NCBI GenBank assembly: GCA_016296065.1
Contig: JAEDKA010000006.1
Location: 27,488-91,487, forward strand
Length of the DNA stretch: 64,000 nt
Reading direction: 5' to 3'
Origin: Kiritimatiellia bacterium
Lineage (GTDB): Bacteria > Verrucomicrobiota > Kiritimatiellia > RFP12 > UBA1067
Both the position numbers and the translations under genes were made by a program. Each line of letters starts with the position of its first letter. The first letter of the stretch is position 1. The notes below the pieces were generated by a model. The model was not told the origin of the DNA. It worked only from the letters and a program-made list of their open reading frames with translations, and did not search any database. Below are positions 1 to 7,934 of the stretch, piece after piece.

Positions 1-246
1 ATCCTTGAGCCGCGTCATTTTCGAGATGCGCTCCAGGACATTCGTAAACTCGGCGCGCGAGACTTTCTCCCAATATGGGTTTGCATTGGTTGGAAACGCT
101 CCCGCCGCATCAGGAAGCACCAGATCCAGCGAAAGGCGCTCCTGATCCAACGCAAACGCGGTGTCATCAGCCATAGTCGGCATCGCCACCACAGCGGCAG
201 CAAGACAGAATGCAACCTTCAACAATCTCTCGCGCAGTTTCCTCAT
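1..246 (-). CDS. Secreted protein of unknown function, N-terminal part only
   Basis: An open frame of 82 codons starts at an ATG at 246 and runs off the left edge of the window. The first 25 or so residues form a typical signal peptide: basic MRKLRERLLK, then a hydrophobic stretch rich in Ala and Val, then a likely cleavage site after PTMA. The protein is therefore probably exported. The mature part (DDTAFALDQERLSLDLVL onward) is not recognised. An extended -10 box lies only 7 nt upstream of the ATG, which supports this start and suggests a leaderless message. The function cannot be read from this fragment. Confidence 0.6.
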   Translation of the reverse strand, partial: MRKLRERLLKVAFCLAAAVVAMPTMADDTAFALDQERLSLDLVLPDAAGAFPTNANPYWEKVSRAEFTNVLERISKMTRLKD

Positions 247-253
247 GCACCAT

Positions 254-262
254 ATTATATCA
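254..262 (-). promoter_or_regulatory. Extended -10 promoter of the left-edge gene
   Basis: The minus strand reads TGATATAAT, a perfect extended -10, ending 7 nt before the ATG at 246. No -35 is visible. The predicted transcription start falls at or next to the start codon. Confidence 0.6.
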
Positions 263-322
263 AATCCCGACAACACGACGCTTAGCAAATCGGCGGTGCC
301 AGTTGACCAGTGGTACGGGAAA

Positions 323-331
323 TGGTACAAT
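323..331 (+). promoter_or_regulatory. Extended -10 promoter of the YefM/YoeB operon
   Basis: TGGTACAAT, with TG one base before TACAAT, lies about 30 nt upstream of the antitoxin ATG at 362. A good AAGGAG ribosome site (350-355) follows. Confidence 0.55.
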
Positions 332-361
332 ACCGCCATAAACTATTGCAAGGAGAATGAC

Positions 362-604
362 ATGCCGACACTTACGGTTACAGACGCACGCAAGAACCTG
401 TTCGGGCTCATTGACGATGTTGCCGAGGAGCACAGGGGATACTGCATCGTCGGGAAGCGCAACCAGGCGGTTCTCATCTCCATGGAAGACTGGAACGCGA
501 TTCAGGAATCTCTCTACCTCAACAGCTTCCCCGGGCTTGCGGACTCGATTGTAGACGGCATGAAAACTCCGGTTTCCGAATGCTCCACGGAGCTCAAATG
601 GTGA
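362..604 (+). CDS. yefM: Antitoxin, Phd/YefM family
   Basis: An 80-residue protein beginning MPTLTVTDARKNLFGLIDDV, the usual N-terminal DNA-binding module of Phd/YefM antitoxins. These bind and neutralise their toxin through the C-terminal tail and repress their own operon through the N-terminal dimer. The VLISMEDWNAIQE segment is the family hallmark that precedes the toxin-binding tail. The ATG at 362 was chosen over a longer open frame because AAGGAG sits at 350-355. The stop at 602-604 overlaps the start of the toxin gene (ATGGTGA), so the two are translationally coupled. Family call is firm; the cognate pairing is inferred from position. Confidence 0.85.
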   Translation: MPTLTVTDARKNLFGLIDDVAEEHRGYCIVGKRNQAVLISMEDWNAIQESLYLNSFPGLADSIVDGMKTPVSECSTELKW

Positions 605-864
605 GCTGGACGCTCGTATACACGAAGCAGGCGCAGAAGGACGCAAAGATAATCGCGTCTTCCGGCCTTCGGCCCAACGTCGAGCGACTCCTGGGTATTC
701 TCGCCATAGACCCCTTCCGAACTCCGCCGCCCTATGAAACGCTGGTCGGGAACCTCAAAGGCGCCATATCCCGCAGAATCAACATCCAGCACCGCCTCGT
801 CTACCAGGTTCTCCAGGAAGAACGCGTGGTCAAGGTTCTTCGCATGTGGACCCATTACGAGTAA
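598..864 (+). CDS. yoeB: Toxin, YoeB/Txe family mRNA interferase
   Basis: An 88-residue RelE-superfamily toxin close to the usual YoeB length of about 84. YoeB toxins bind the ribosomal A site and cleave mRNA. The C-terminal signature RRINIQHRLVYQV followed by RMWTHYE contains the conserved Arg, His and Tyr needed for cleavage, so the toxin appears intact. The ATG at 598 overlaps the antitoxin stop. The TrpThr start motif (SWTLVYTKQAQKDAK) also matches the family. It sits at the left end of an island with several other stress or defence modules. Confidence 0.85.
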   Translation: MVSWTLVYTKQAQKDAKIIASSGLRPNVERLLGILAIDPFRTPPPYETLVGNLKGAISRRINIQHRLVYQVLQEERVVKVLRMWTHYE

Positions 865-1049
865 CGCCGCAATCCGCGGCAAATGCACCGCGGGCGTTTT
901 AACCACGAAATACACTAAATACACGAAAAACGGGTATATCGCGGGGCTGACCCCGACCGCTTCTCATAATGTCGTTCGCCTTTCAACAAAATCAGGCGAA
1001 ATGGCCTCCCTTGAACAAATGGGGAGACACCCCTTTGGCGTTGCTCTTT

Positions 1050-1658
1050 TTATCGCCCATTCCGATGCCGTCTCACGTCAAGCTGGTATTCCACGCCGCT
1101 TTCCGTTTCCACTTGATCACCACAAAAGCTGAAACTGCTGTACGCTCCGGCACAGACCCATATGCGAAGTGCATCTGTCTCACCCTTTAACATGACCCAA
1201 CTGTCAGACGCGCTCTCCACGACGAGATCGATGCCACAGCTTTCGGCAAAATCGCGCCGAACCTCGTCTGTCCAGCGTTGAGCGCCGCATATGTCAAACT
1301 CGCAAACAACCATGCGGTCGAAAACCATGGCATAGGCTTTTCTGCTATCGATGTCGCCGCGCACTTCCACTGTCTCAAACCCATGAAAAGGCTGTTTCAA
1401 TTCAAGTTCCCGCGAGAGGAATAATCCGTCTTCACAAGAATCCATGATGCAATTCGTCCTTGAATTCCAGTCGATCTTGGAGTCAAAGTCAAAGCCCATG
1501 AATGCAGCGCCAGTGGAATTCGTGCATGGTGTAAGCGCAAGAATAGGCACATCACGTGCCTCGTTAACATTATTCGTATCTGGTGAATCATCCGTATAAA
1601 CGCAGCCTGCCCCCGCGAGCGCGAGGAACGAGACGAGAATAAGACTTCCTCTTCCCAT
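1050..1658 (-). CDS. Putative lipoprotein, function unknown
   Basis: The start at 1658 gives MGRGSLILVSFLALAGAGC, a short hydrophobic signal ending in a Cys that could be lipidated, although the lipobox is not perfect. The 202-residue protein contains several further cysteines (CVYTDD, PCTNS, NCIMDSCEDG, CEFDICGAQRW, ESCGID, VCAGAY, FCGDQ), so disulfides in an exported protein are likely. No family was recognised. The longer open frame upstream of 1658 reads through AT-rich repeat sequence (AAGATTAACAGGATT-like) and is not expected to be translated. It lies 173 bp downstream of the four-module lipoprotein gene on the same strand, and the two may be co-expressed. Confidence 0.5.
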   Translation of the reverse strand: MGRGSLILVSFLALAGAGCVYTDDSPDTNNVNEARDVPILALTPCTNSTGAAFMGFDFDSKIDWNSRTNCIMDSCEDGLFLSRELELKQPFHGFETVEVRGDIDSRKAYAMVFDRMVVCEFDICGAQRWTDEVRRDFAESCGIDLVVESASDSWVMLKGETDALRIWVCAGAYSSFSFCGDQVETESGVEYQLDVRRHRNGR

Positions 1659-1831
1659 AATCCTGTTAATCTTGTTAATCCTGTCCAAAACTCCAATATC
1701 CTTTATAGCGAATCGGCGCACTGATTTGATTGCCTTGCTTTGCATCTTCAATTCGGTCATTCCAGTCAAAATAGCAGCGCTCGACAAGATTTGAAGTGTT
1801 TGAAGCAGTCTTACAGTCCAGCCCCCCTTGG

Positions 1832-3625
1832 TCAATCAGCTGCGCCCTGCTTTACCTGCTCAACGACAGCATCCTTGAGTTTCAACGAACTGTCGAAGTC
1901 CGACTTTCTGATTGTGCCAGTCAGGCGCAGGTTCTTCTCGCCATCCTTAAACGGAAGGTCCTCTTTCCTCATGGCTCCCTTCAGCCGCGCGGAAACGCGC
2001 AGAATCGGCATCTCGCGCGAACCCCGGATATTACGACTGGGATATGAGGCGCACAACTCCAAACCTCCGCTCTCACCATCCCACATCGGATTGTAGTAGC
2101 TCCAGGAGCTGATCTGGTTGCCGTCCAGCGGCAGAGTCACGCGGACGCCGTCAAGTTGCCGGCCGAGCTCCTTGACCTGCTCGCCGGTCAGCGCGACGGA
2201 GCGGGATGCCACGAGCTTCACGATGTCGTCGCCGGTAACCGTCCTGCGGTCGAACTTCGGGAGCGGCTCGGACTTGTCCAACTGAATAAACTCCACATCC
2301 TCGAACGCCGAGAAGTCCGGCTGATACGGCTTCCGGTGGAAGACAACGGTCCCCGCGAAGTCGACGAGCCGCGCATTGTCCGAAAGCGCCTTCGCCTTGT
2401 CGCTGGGCATGAAGGCGTAGAACTCGAACGTTCCTCCGTCCTTGCCCGCAGCACGAAGCGCGACCCTCGACACCGAAAGATCAAGATCAATCCGCACCGC
2501 GTGCGGCCACGACGGATTCTTATTCTTGTCTGCAGGAGTGGAAACATTCTGGACGACAACCTCTGGGAAGGTGAGTCTCCTTCCGTTCAGCCGTTCGAGA
2601 ACGGTGTCCACCTTCGCTTTCGCGCCCCTGTCCGTAAACTTGGACACGAGCGATACAAGTTCCTCTCCAGTGATTGCCTGCGGGTCGAAGTCGGGCAGCT
2701 TCTCGCTTTGCCACGGCACGTCGAACTCAACGTTCTTGAGCGTGAACACTGGACGGAACCCGCAACGCCGAAGATTACCGTCAACCTGCATGGACACTGT
2801 ACCCTTCAGCCGGTTCAGATCGTCGCCATAATTCCAGGGCGTGGCCCAGAGGTTCCACGGCAGTTCCGCAAGTGCCTTACGCGGAATAACGGCCCCGATG
2901 TCAAAGGCCTGCTCCCATTCCTTGCCGAACGAGACGCGGAAGAGAAGCCCAACCGTGTCGTCGTCGATGGTCGCGACCCCTGTCACCTGCGCGTTCGTGA
3001 ACGTCAGCTCCCGACCGTCCAGCCGCGCCGCCAGATCCTCGCCGACGGCGTTGCTCATTCTGCCCTTCGTGCCGCGCAGAACATCCACCAGCTGATCGCC
3101 AGTGATGGACGCGGCGTCGAACTTAGGGAGCTCTGCGAGCTCTATTGCCGGAACGAAGCGGTTCACCGTCACCACGAAGTTCGATCCAAAAGTGCAGTCC
3201 AGCTCCTTGACCACGGGTTTCACCGAGAACTTACTGTCTTTCGTCTTCCGTGCGAAATTACGAAGCTCCTCGGTCACGCCCGGTACGTCAAGCGTGAACC
3301 AGAAGAGCCTGACGTCGTCAGGACACAGCAGCATCCCTCCTGGGTCTGTCATGTCAATTACTAAATGGTGTTGATCCTTCCCGACGCGCCATGACGCCCG
3401 TTTCAGATCGTGGAACGTGAAGCGATGCCCATCCAGCTGGCTCGCCAAGTTCTGTCGCTGCCTGAAGCTTGGCACCTTCTCGACACCGGCCAGCAGCGCA
3501 ACAAGCTCATCGCCGCTGACCTTTCCGGCATCGAACTCGGGCATGGTCGGCTCGCTGGTGAACATGCGACATCCAGCAAATAGCAACGCAGCAGCTGCAA
3601 CAAATCTTGAAATGATTGATTCCAT
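1832..3625 (-). CDS. Four-module repeat lipoprotein, unknown function
   Basis: A 597-residue protein with a lipoprotein signal (MESIISRFVAAAALLFAGC, Cys19). The rest is four homologous modules of about 140 residues starting near residues 29, 167, 311 and 456. Each begins with a motif like LPKFDaasITGDqLV, then a stretch like LdgReLTF, then beta-rich sequence. The motif in each copy suggests internal duplication of one domain. I do not recognise the domain. An AAGGAATGAGG ribosome site and an extended -10 at 3662-3670 support the start. The protein would sit in the outer membrane or periplasm. Binding or scaffold roles are guesses only. Confidence 0.65.
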   Translation of the reverse strand: MESIISRFVAAAALLFAGCRMFTSEPTMPEFDAGKVSGDELVALLAGVEKVPSFRQRQNLASQLDGHRFTFHDLKRASWRVGKDQHHLVIDMTDPGGMLLCPDDVRLFWFTLDVPGVTEELRNFARKTKDSKFSVKPVVKELDCTFGSNFVVTVNRFVPAIELAELPKFDAASITGDQLVDVLRGTKGRMSNAVGEDLAARLDGRELTFTNAQVTGVATIDDDTVGLLFRVSFGKEWEQAFDIGAVIPRKALAELPWNLWATPWNYGDDLNRLKGTVSMQVDGNLRRCGFRPVFTLKNVEFDVPWQSEKLPDFDPQAITGEELVSLVSKFTDRGAKAKVDTVLERLNGRRLTFPEVVVQNVSTPADKNKNPSWPHAVRIDLDLSVSRVALRAAGKDGGTFEFYAFMPSDKAKALSDNARLVDFAGTVVFHRKPYQPDFSAFEDVEFIQLDKSEPLPKFDRRTVTGDDIVKLVASRSVALTGEQVKELGRQLDGVRVTLPLDGNQISSWSYYNPMWDGESGGLELCASYPSRNIRGSREMPILRVSARLKGAMRKEDLPFKDGEKNLRLTGTIRKSDFDSSLKLKDAVVEQVKQGAAD

Positions 3626-3661
3626 ACCTCATTCCTTCTTAACTGTTTTGTCTTCAATCAT

Positions 3662-3670
3662 ATTATACCA
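3662..3670 (-). promoter_or_regulatory. Extended -10 promoter of the four-module lipoprotein
   Basis: The minus strand reads TGGTATAAT preceded by GATT, about 36 nt before the ATG at 3625. This is a perfect extended -10 box without a -35. Confidence 0.65.
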
Positions 3671-3710
3671 AATCCGCGGCAAATGCGCCGCGCCCATGCA
3701 AGATGCTCTG

Positions 3711-3795
3711 GGGTGCAACGGGCGATTTATGCAAGGATGCAGCAAAGTGCCCGCATCTGCGCATAGCGCATATATTGGCGTATATGTGTTTGCGC
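3711..3795 (+). repeat. Interspersed repeat, divergent copy
   Basis: Starts GGGTGCAACGGGCGATTTATGC and ends TTTGCGC, with GCGCATAGCGCATATAT-type sequence between. Related copies lie at 15060-15149 (plus), 15601-15704 (minus) and, split by the group II intron, at 4007-4074 plus 5974-5994 (minus). Confidence 0.6.
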
Positions 3796-3796
3796 C

Positions 3797-4000
3797 TGCG
3801 TCGACGGAGCGACGCAACCCCCTGCCAAGCGATCCGTTCACTACAGGACCACCCTACAGGGGGTCCGTCGCTCCGCGACGGACATTCGCAGCTATCGCAC
3901 AGAATCAAAAGAATCGGGAGCGCGCGAGAAAAGCGAATGGAAAATGACTTTCTAGTCAACTGCTCCACGCCCTTCCTTGTTGCGTCGCGGAGCGACGCAA
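3797..4000. repeat. Cluster of GTCGCTCCGCGAC-type hairpins
   Basis: Three short hairpins: 3797-3816 (TGCGTCGACGGAGCGACGCA), 3863-3883 (GTCCGTCG-CTCCG-CGACGGAC) and 3980-4000 (TTGCGTCG-CGGAG-CGACGCAA). Each is flanked by a run of C or G. The same hairpin recurs at 7611-7696 and 48951-49037. The stretch between the lipoprotein promoter and the intron holds no gene. Confidence 0.65.
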
Positions 4001-4006
4001 CCCCCT

Positions 4007-4074
4007 GCCAAGATTCGTGGTCCCGCGAAGCGCAAAACATGACAACATAGACTATGCAGCGACGTTTGGCACTG
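4007..4074 (-). repeat. 3' half of the interspersed repeat split by the group II intron
   Basis: Read on the minus strand it continues CAGTGCCAAACGTCGCTGCAT and reaches TTTTGCGCTTCGCGGGACCACG. It aligns with the intact copy at 15081-15149. The matching 5' half (GGGTGCAACGAGACATTTATG) is at 5994-5974. Confidence 0.7.
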
Positions 4075-4125
4075 GTGGAGTAGAGCGTTCCGCCTCGGAT
4101 TCGCCGATGCGGACGCCCCCTCATC

Positions 4126-4158
4126 AAACCGTGCGTGCGGATTTCCCGCACACGGCTT
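4126..4158 (-). ncRNA. Group II intron domain V
   Basis: The minus strand reads AAGCCGTGTGCGGGAAATCC and then GCACGCACGGTTT. This is the 34-nt catalytic hairpin with the AGC-like base triad, a GAAA loop and the two-nt bulge expected of domain V. It sits between the end of the maturase gene and the intron 3' end. Confidence 0.85.
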
Positions 4159-4175
4159 CCCGTGTGAAACTGGTG

Positions 4176-5600
4176 TCATCGGTATCTTTTCCTCGTGAGA
4201 GCGATTAGTCCGAGCTTATGCAGTTCCCCGTAGTAGGTCTCGGCATATTTCAGCCGATAACGCCGCTGGCTCTTCCTGTTGAGGAACTTGTACAGGCGTT
4301 TCAGCACGTACGAGTTCACCTTCGCGAACTGCCGCGACGGATACCCGCACTTGAAGTACCTTCCCCATCCGTCCAAGACGAGGTTAAGACGCTTCACCAC
4401 TTCCTCTACGGGCAAAAGCAACTTGCATCGCATCGTCTCTTCCTTGACTTTCCTGCAAACCTTCTTCACCGACTTCGGCGACGGGCACCATTCAAGGTAT
4501 CTCTTGCCAGTCATGTAGTGTCTGTCCCTCACATATCGAAACTCGTAGCCGAGAAACGATAGCGCGGACTTGTCGGCCTCCATGTCGAGAAGTTTCGACT
4601 TCTCTCTGTTCACCACAAGTCCGAATCGGTTTTCCAGTTCGCACTCAATCCGCTGAACGAATCCATCCGCCCACTTTCCCGCGAGAATCACGAAGTCGTC
4701 CGCATAGCGCACGATCGACATGACCTGGTTGGTGGCCTTGGCAACCAGCATGGCGCATGTCTCGAACCAATGCAGGTAGATGTTCGACAGCAACGGGGAG
4801 ATTACTCCGCCCTGCGGCGTCCCCTTTCCTTTCGGGCTCTTCTGCACTCCGTTCGGCTCGACGCTGTTGGACTTCAGCCACTGTCTTATGAGCGACAGCA
4901 CGCCACTGTCCGTGATGCGCGTTCGCAGGGCGAGGAACAGTTTGTCGTGCGGTATCGTGTCGAAGTAGGACGAAAGGTCTGCATCATAGACCTGCCGCTT
5001 CCCCGACTTTATCTCCGCCGCTATCCTGTCCACCGCCTGCTGTGCCGAGCGGTTTGGCCTGAACCCGAACGAGCAGTCGTGGAAGTCCGCCTCGAATATC
5101 GGCTCTATGATGAGCTTCACCGCGCACTGCACCACCCTGTCCTTTACGGTGGGGATGCCAAGCGGTCGCAACTTGCCATTCGCCTTCTCGATGTACTTCC
5201 GTCTCACGGGGCTTGCGCGGTAGGTCTTTTCGTGGAGTTCCTTCTGAATCCCCGCGATGAACGCTTCCGCTCCGCCCTCTGACCGCTCGATGTCCTCAAT
5301 CGTCACGCCGTCCACCCCGGGCGCGCCCTTGTTCGCGCGGACTTGCGCCCACGCGCACTTGAGCGTCTCGGTTTCGACCACGAGCCGCTTGAGGTTGTAG
5401 AACCGAAACTTCGGTTCGTTCTTCGCCTTTACCGACAGTTTCTCCCTCATGAGCGCAAGGTGCGGATAGCCGACGAGACCCTGCCTCGCGGCAATCTCGC
5501 GGATTTCCTCTTCCGTATAGGACTTCGCAGTCAAGCGGCTTGCCCCCATTTGATTGAAACGTTTCCTTTTACACGTAGAGGCCCTTCGCTCCACGGGCAT
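4176..5600 (-). CDS. ltrA: Group II intron reverse transcriptase/maturase
   Basis: A 474-residue intron-encoded protein. RT motifs are in order: GKLRPLGIPTVKDRVVQ, the FGFRPNRSAQQAV block, DLSSYFDTIPHD, GTPQGGVISPLLSNIYL, and the catalytic YADD near residue 298. The C-terminal maturase (X) domain with GWGRYFKCGYPSRQFAKVN is present. There is no HNH endonuclease tail, so integration probably uses DNA replication forks or structured sites. The enzyme helps its RNA splice and copies it into new sites. The true start may be the ATG at 5549 (MGASRLTAKS), since the first 17 residues of the longer frame look non-native. All catalytic residues look intact. Confidence 0.9.
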   Translation of the reverse strand: MPVERRASTCKRKRFNQMGASRLTAKSYTEEEIREIAARQGLVGYPHLALMREKLSVKAKNEPKFRFYNLKRLVVETETLKCAWAQVRANKGAPGVDGVTIEDIERSEGGAEAFIAGIQKELHEKTYRASPVRRKYIEKANGKLRPLGIPTVKDRVVQCAVKLIIEPIFEADFHDCSFGFRPNRSAQQAVDRIAAEIKSGKRQVYDADLSSYFDTIPHDKLFLALRTRITDSGVLSLIRQWLKSNSVEPNGVQKSPKGKGTPQGGVISPLLSNIYLHWFETCAMLVAKATNQVMSIVRYADDFVILAGKWADGFVQRIECELENRFGLVVNREKSKLLDMEADKSALSFLGYEFRYVRDRHYMTGKRYLEWCPSPKSVKKVCRKVKEETMRCKLLLPVEEVVKRLNLVLDGWGRYFKCGYPSRQFAKVNSYVLKRLYKFLNRKSQRRYRLKYAETYYGELHKLGLIALTRKRYR

Positions 5601-5973
5601 TGCCCCGCTTCAACACTACTATGGCCTCGTCCGACTTCTGCGGATGCTTTCGCGCCGCAGACCTCCCAAGTTCCCAATGCAGCTTTCCAGACACGCCGCC
5701 CCTCTCTGCCCCGCCATGCTTTCCGCGCCGCAAATCGACTTCGGCACATCTTCTCGGCTTCACGCTTTATGACACGCTGGCCGCATGGAGTTTTCGAGAT
5801 AACGAGACGTAACGACAAGGGCTCACTTGCGTTGCGGCTTACCTGTTTGTAGGGCAGGGCTTCGGCATTCGGGTCGCCCCTCGTGCCGCCTGCCTTCCTA
5901 ACTGACTGTCGATTTCTTGTCAGCGCGAACTCCTTTCATTTCGCAAGTTGCTATTGAGCTTTGCTTGGCGCAC

Positions 5974-5994
5974 CATAAATGTCTCGTTGCACCC
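5974..5994 (-). repeat. 5' half of the interspersed repeat split by the intron
   Basis: On the minus strand it reads GGGTGCAACGAGACATTTATG and abuts the intron GTGCG. It differs at one base from the intact copy at 15060-15080. Confidence 0.7.
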
Positions 5995-6044
5995 TTCACC
6001 CTCCCAATCTCTCTATCCACAATCCACCGATAATTCTGGAATGC

Positions 6045-6482
6045 TTACTCAAACGGATTGATTACATTCTCAAAACCAGCATCAAGGAAATCTTTCGTGT
6101 TCCTTGTGTAGAACTCCGTTACACCCCAATACTTAAGGGTTTCTGCCAGCCGCATGTCATGAATCCTGCGCCTTGCGAAATTATGCCCGCCGGCCTTTTG
6201 CCATACTTTTTGCATGACCTTGCGATCTTGAGGTACGTCTATCAGAGCCCAGCTGGGATTCTGGCGATAGGCAGACACCACTGCGACTGCTTCAGATGGT
6301 GAAAGCGGAGTCGTATTTAACGTTGGATTGCGAAGGAGCCCATACAACTCGACAAGAACCTGCTCTGCGATCACAAATTTATCATTGTCTGCGTTTTGAG
6401 AAATGAAGTCCACGGCCTTATCATGGTTGACGTCATTAGGATTCGAAACGGCAAACAGAATATTGGTATCACAGGAAATCAT
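6045..6482 (-). CDS. vapC: Toxin, VapC-like PIN-domain ribonuclease
   Basis: A 145-residue PIN-domain protein. The acidic residues that coordinate catalytic Mg2+ are visible: Asp5 in SCDTNILF, the Glu in VLVELYGLL, the Asp in RRIHDMRLAE, and an Asn/Asp pair in TRNTKDF. PIN toxins of VapBC pairs cleave specific tRNAs or rRNA and arrest growth. The gene follows the antitoxin gene by 8 nt on the same strand, as usual for these operons. Length and motif spacing are normal, so the enzyme should be active. The RNA target cannot be predicted. Confidence 0.85.
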   Translation of the reverse strand: MISCDTNILFAVSNPNDVNHDKAVDFISQNADNDKFVIAEQVLVELYGLLRNPTLNTTPLSPSEAVAVVSAYRQNPSWALIDVPQDRKVMQKVWQKAGGHNFARRRIHDMRLAETLKYWGVTEFYTRNTKDFLDAGFENVINPFE

Positions 6483-6490
6483 TTCGGCTC

Positions 6491-6745
6491 CTAATCATCT
6501 TCTCTCGAGTACAACTTCTCCCGCCAATTTTCATCAGCAAAGGGATCTCGAATCAACCCCGTGGGGCGGCAAATTGGAATCTGCCACTCCTTTGCGGAAT
6601 CCTCAATCTGACATTCCTTGTGAATGCCAAGGAACAGCTCCACTGCATGCCTAAACACCTCGGACATGCTGATTTCTTTAAATTCAGCATATCTTTTGCT
6701 CCTATTGTAGAGAGCATCCGGTAAAAGTATCTGTGCCCGCGTCAT
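6491..6745 (-). CDS. vapB: Antitoxin, VapB-like ribbon-helix-helix protein
   Basis: An 84-residue protein starting MTRAQILLPDALYNRSKRYA. The N-terminal strand plus two helices (YAEFKEISMSEVFRHAVELFL) match a ribbon-helix-helix DNA-binding fold. The C-terminal acidic tail (RDPFADENWREKLYSREDD) is a plausible toxin-binding segment. The ATG at 6745 was chosen over a longer frame because a -10-like TAAAAT ends 10 nt upstream (6756-6761), so the message would have almost no leader. It should repress its own operon with VapC. Confidence 0.75.
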   Translation of the reverse strand: MTRAQILLPDALYNRSKRYAEFKEISMSEVFRHAVELFLGIHKECQIEDSAKEWQIPICRPTGLIRDPFADENWREKLYSREDD

Positions 6746-6806
6746 GATGGTGTATATTTTACACAATCTCAGAATCGGCGTCAATGGGGAGAACAAGAAT
6801 TTTTCC

Positions 6807-7349
6807 CTAGTCCGCCAGGGCCTTGTCCAGAATGGACGCGTCCAGCAAAAACGGTATCGCACCTACTTCGATGATGCCCTCGGACGTGTAGTGCAGCGGA
6901 GTGTACCCGCCGACGACTATCATCTTGCGGAAGAAATCGTCGCACTTGCGTAGCGGAAGCATCTCCTGCTCGCGTTTCGCCTCGTTCGGCAGTTCGTAGG
7001 CAACTTGAATATACAGTTTGCCGGGCGCACGATTGACGACAAAGTCAATTTCATGCCGCTTGTCCCCGATAGGCACCACCCCCACGTCAACCTGGCAACC
7101 ACGGAGAAGTAACTCGTTGAATATGACATTCTCCAGCATATGCGACGGTTCGACATCCCTGAAGTCAAGTCTGGCGTTTCTGAGACCCGGATCTTCGCAG
7201 TAATACTTAAGCGGATAGTCCAGATACTGCTTGCCCTTCACTTCCCATCGCTGCGCCGACGCAAACAAGAACGCATCCTGAAGAAACTCCACGTAATTGG
7301 CAATGGTGTGATCGCTCGCCTTGACCTTTAGGACAGACTCAACGGACAT
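6807..7349 (-). pseudogene. Truncated DUF4143-type ATPase, C-terminal domain only
   Basis: About 180 residues from MSVESVLKVKASDHTIANYVEFLQDAFL. This matches the second half of AAA+ DUF4143 proteins (winged helix plus nuclease-like domain: LENVIFNELLLRG, GDKRHEIDFVVNRAPGKLYIQVAYEL). The N-terminal P-loop ATPase half, present in the relative at 9679-10884, is missing. A TATACT box at 7357-7362 ends 7 nt before the ATG at 7349, so the fragment might still be expressed alone. It is called a pseudogene because the family normally needs the ATPase domain; an active C-terminal fragment cannot be excluded. Confidence 0.6.
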
Positions 7350-7934
7350 AGTTTGCAGTATAATACGCCTCCTACGCCTGCGAGCCAAGACCACTCCTCT
7401 TGTGAGACCTTCGCCTCCGCACCCCTCCGCTTAAATTCACCACTATTCCACAGCCATGTCAGGCCACCAATTTCCTCTCGTGCGCCCCCGCGCCTCACAC
7501 CCTCCACTATATTCATTGCTTTGCTCGCTTGTGAATCGATTGATAGCGCATGCTTCGTTGCGGCGGCGATTTATGATAGAGCGTCGATTCCGACATACAT
7601 CAACCTGGGGGTCCGTCGCTCCGCGACGGACAAGCGATCGCCGCTTCACTGGTGACTGTATTCACTCTTCATTGCTCCGTCGCGGAGCGACGGAGCCCCC
7701 TGACTCACACTCTCCCCCTCTACACGTTCTACATGTTCTAGACGGCCAAACATCTCTGCGTACTCTGCGTCCTTGCGCCTCTGCGTTAAAACATCTTCAC
7801 CTCAGCACGGCTACAATTCTGCACCTTCTACCCTAACCTACCTTAAATTTTAACCACGAAATGCACTAACTACTCGAAAAGTTTTTAGCTGACACTCTTA
7901 TCTAATCACTGCAAAGCTCGGCAGAAACACGCTT
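7350..7934. other. Non-coding, repeat-containing stretch
   Basis: No convincing gene was found. It contains two copies of the CG-rich hairpin (7611-7631 and 7674-7696), a weak trace of the interspersed repeat near 7585 (GGCGATTTATG), and a TTAACCACGAAATGCACTAA tract near 7851 related to one at 899. Short frames in it have no ribosome sites. Confidence 0.5.
7611..7696. repeat. Pair of GTCCGTCGCTCCGCGACGGAC-type hairpins
   Basis: Hairpin 1 at 7611-7631 is a perfect 8-bp stem with a CTCCG loop, preceded by GGGGG. Hairpin 2 at 7674-7696 (GCTCCGTCG-CGGAG-CGACGGAGC) is in the opposite sense and followed by CCCCC. Confidence 0.65.

Larger units (their letters stand above)
4075..5973 (-). mobile_element. 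Group II intron, about 1.9 kb, with encoded reverse transcriptase
   Basis: The 5' end is the canonical GTGCG at 5973-5969 and the 3' end is CTCCAC at 4080-4075, which ends in AY as group II introns do. Both ends were set by comparing the flanks with the uninterrupted repeat copy at 15060-15149: ATTTATG joins directly to CAG there. A domain V hairpin lies at 4126-4158. Just downstream, a domain VI-like hairpin (GCGTCCGC...GCGGAACGC, about 4082-4115) has a bulged A that could be the branch point. The intron encodes one protein, a reverse transcriptase/maturase without a visible endonuclease domain. The structural subclass was not determined. Confidence 0.85.
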
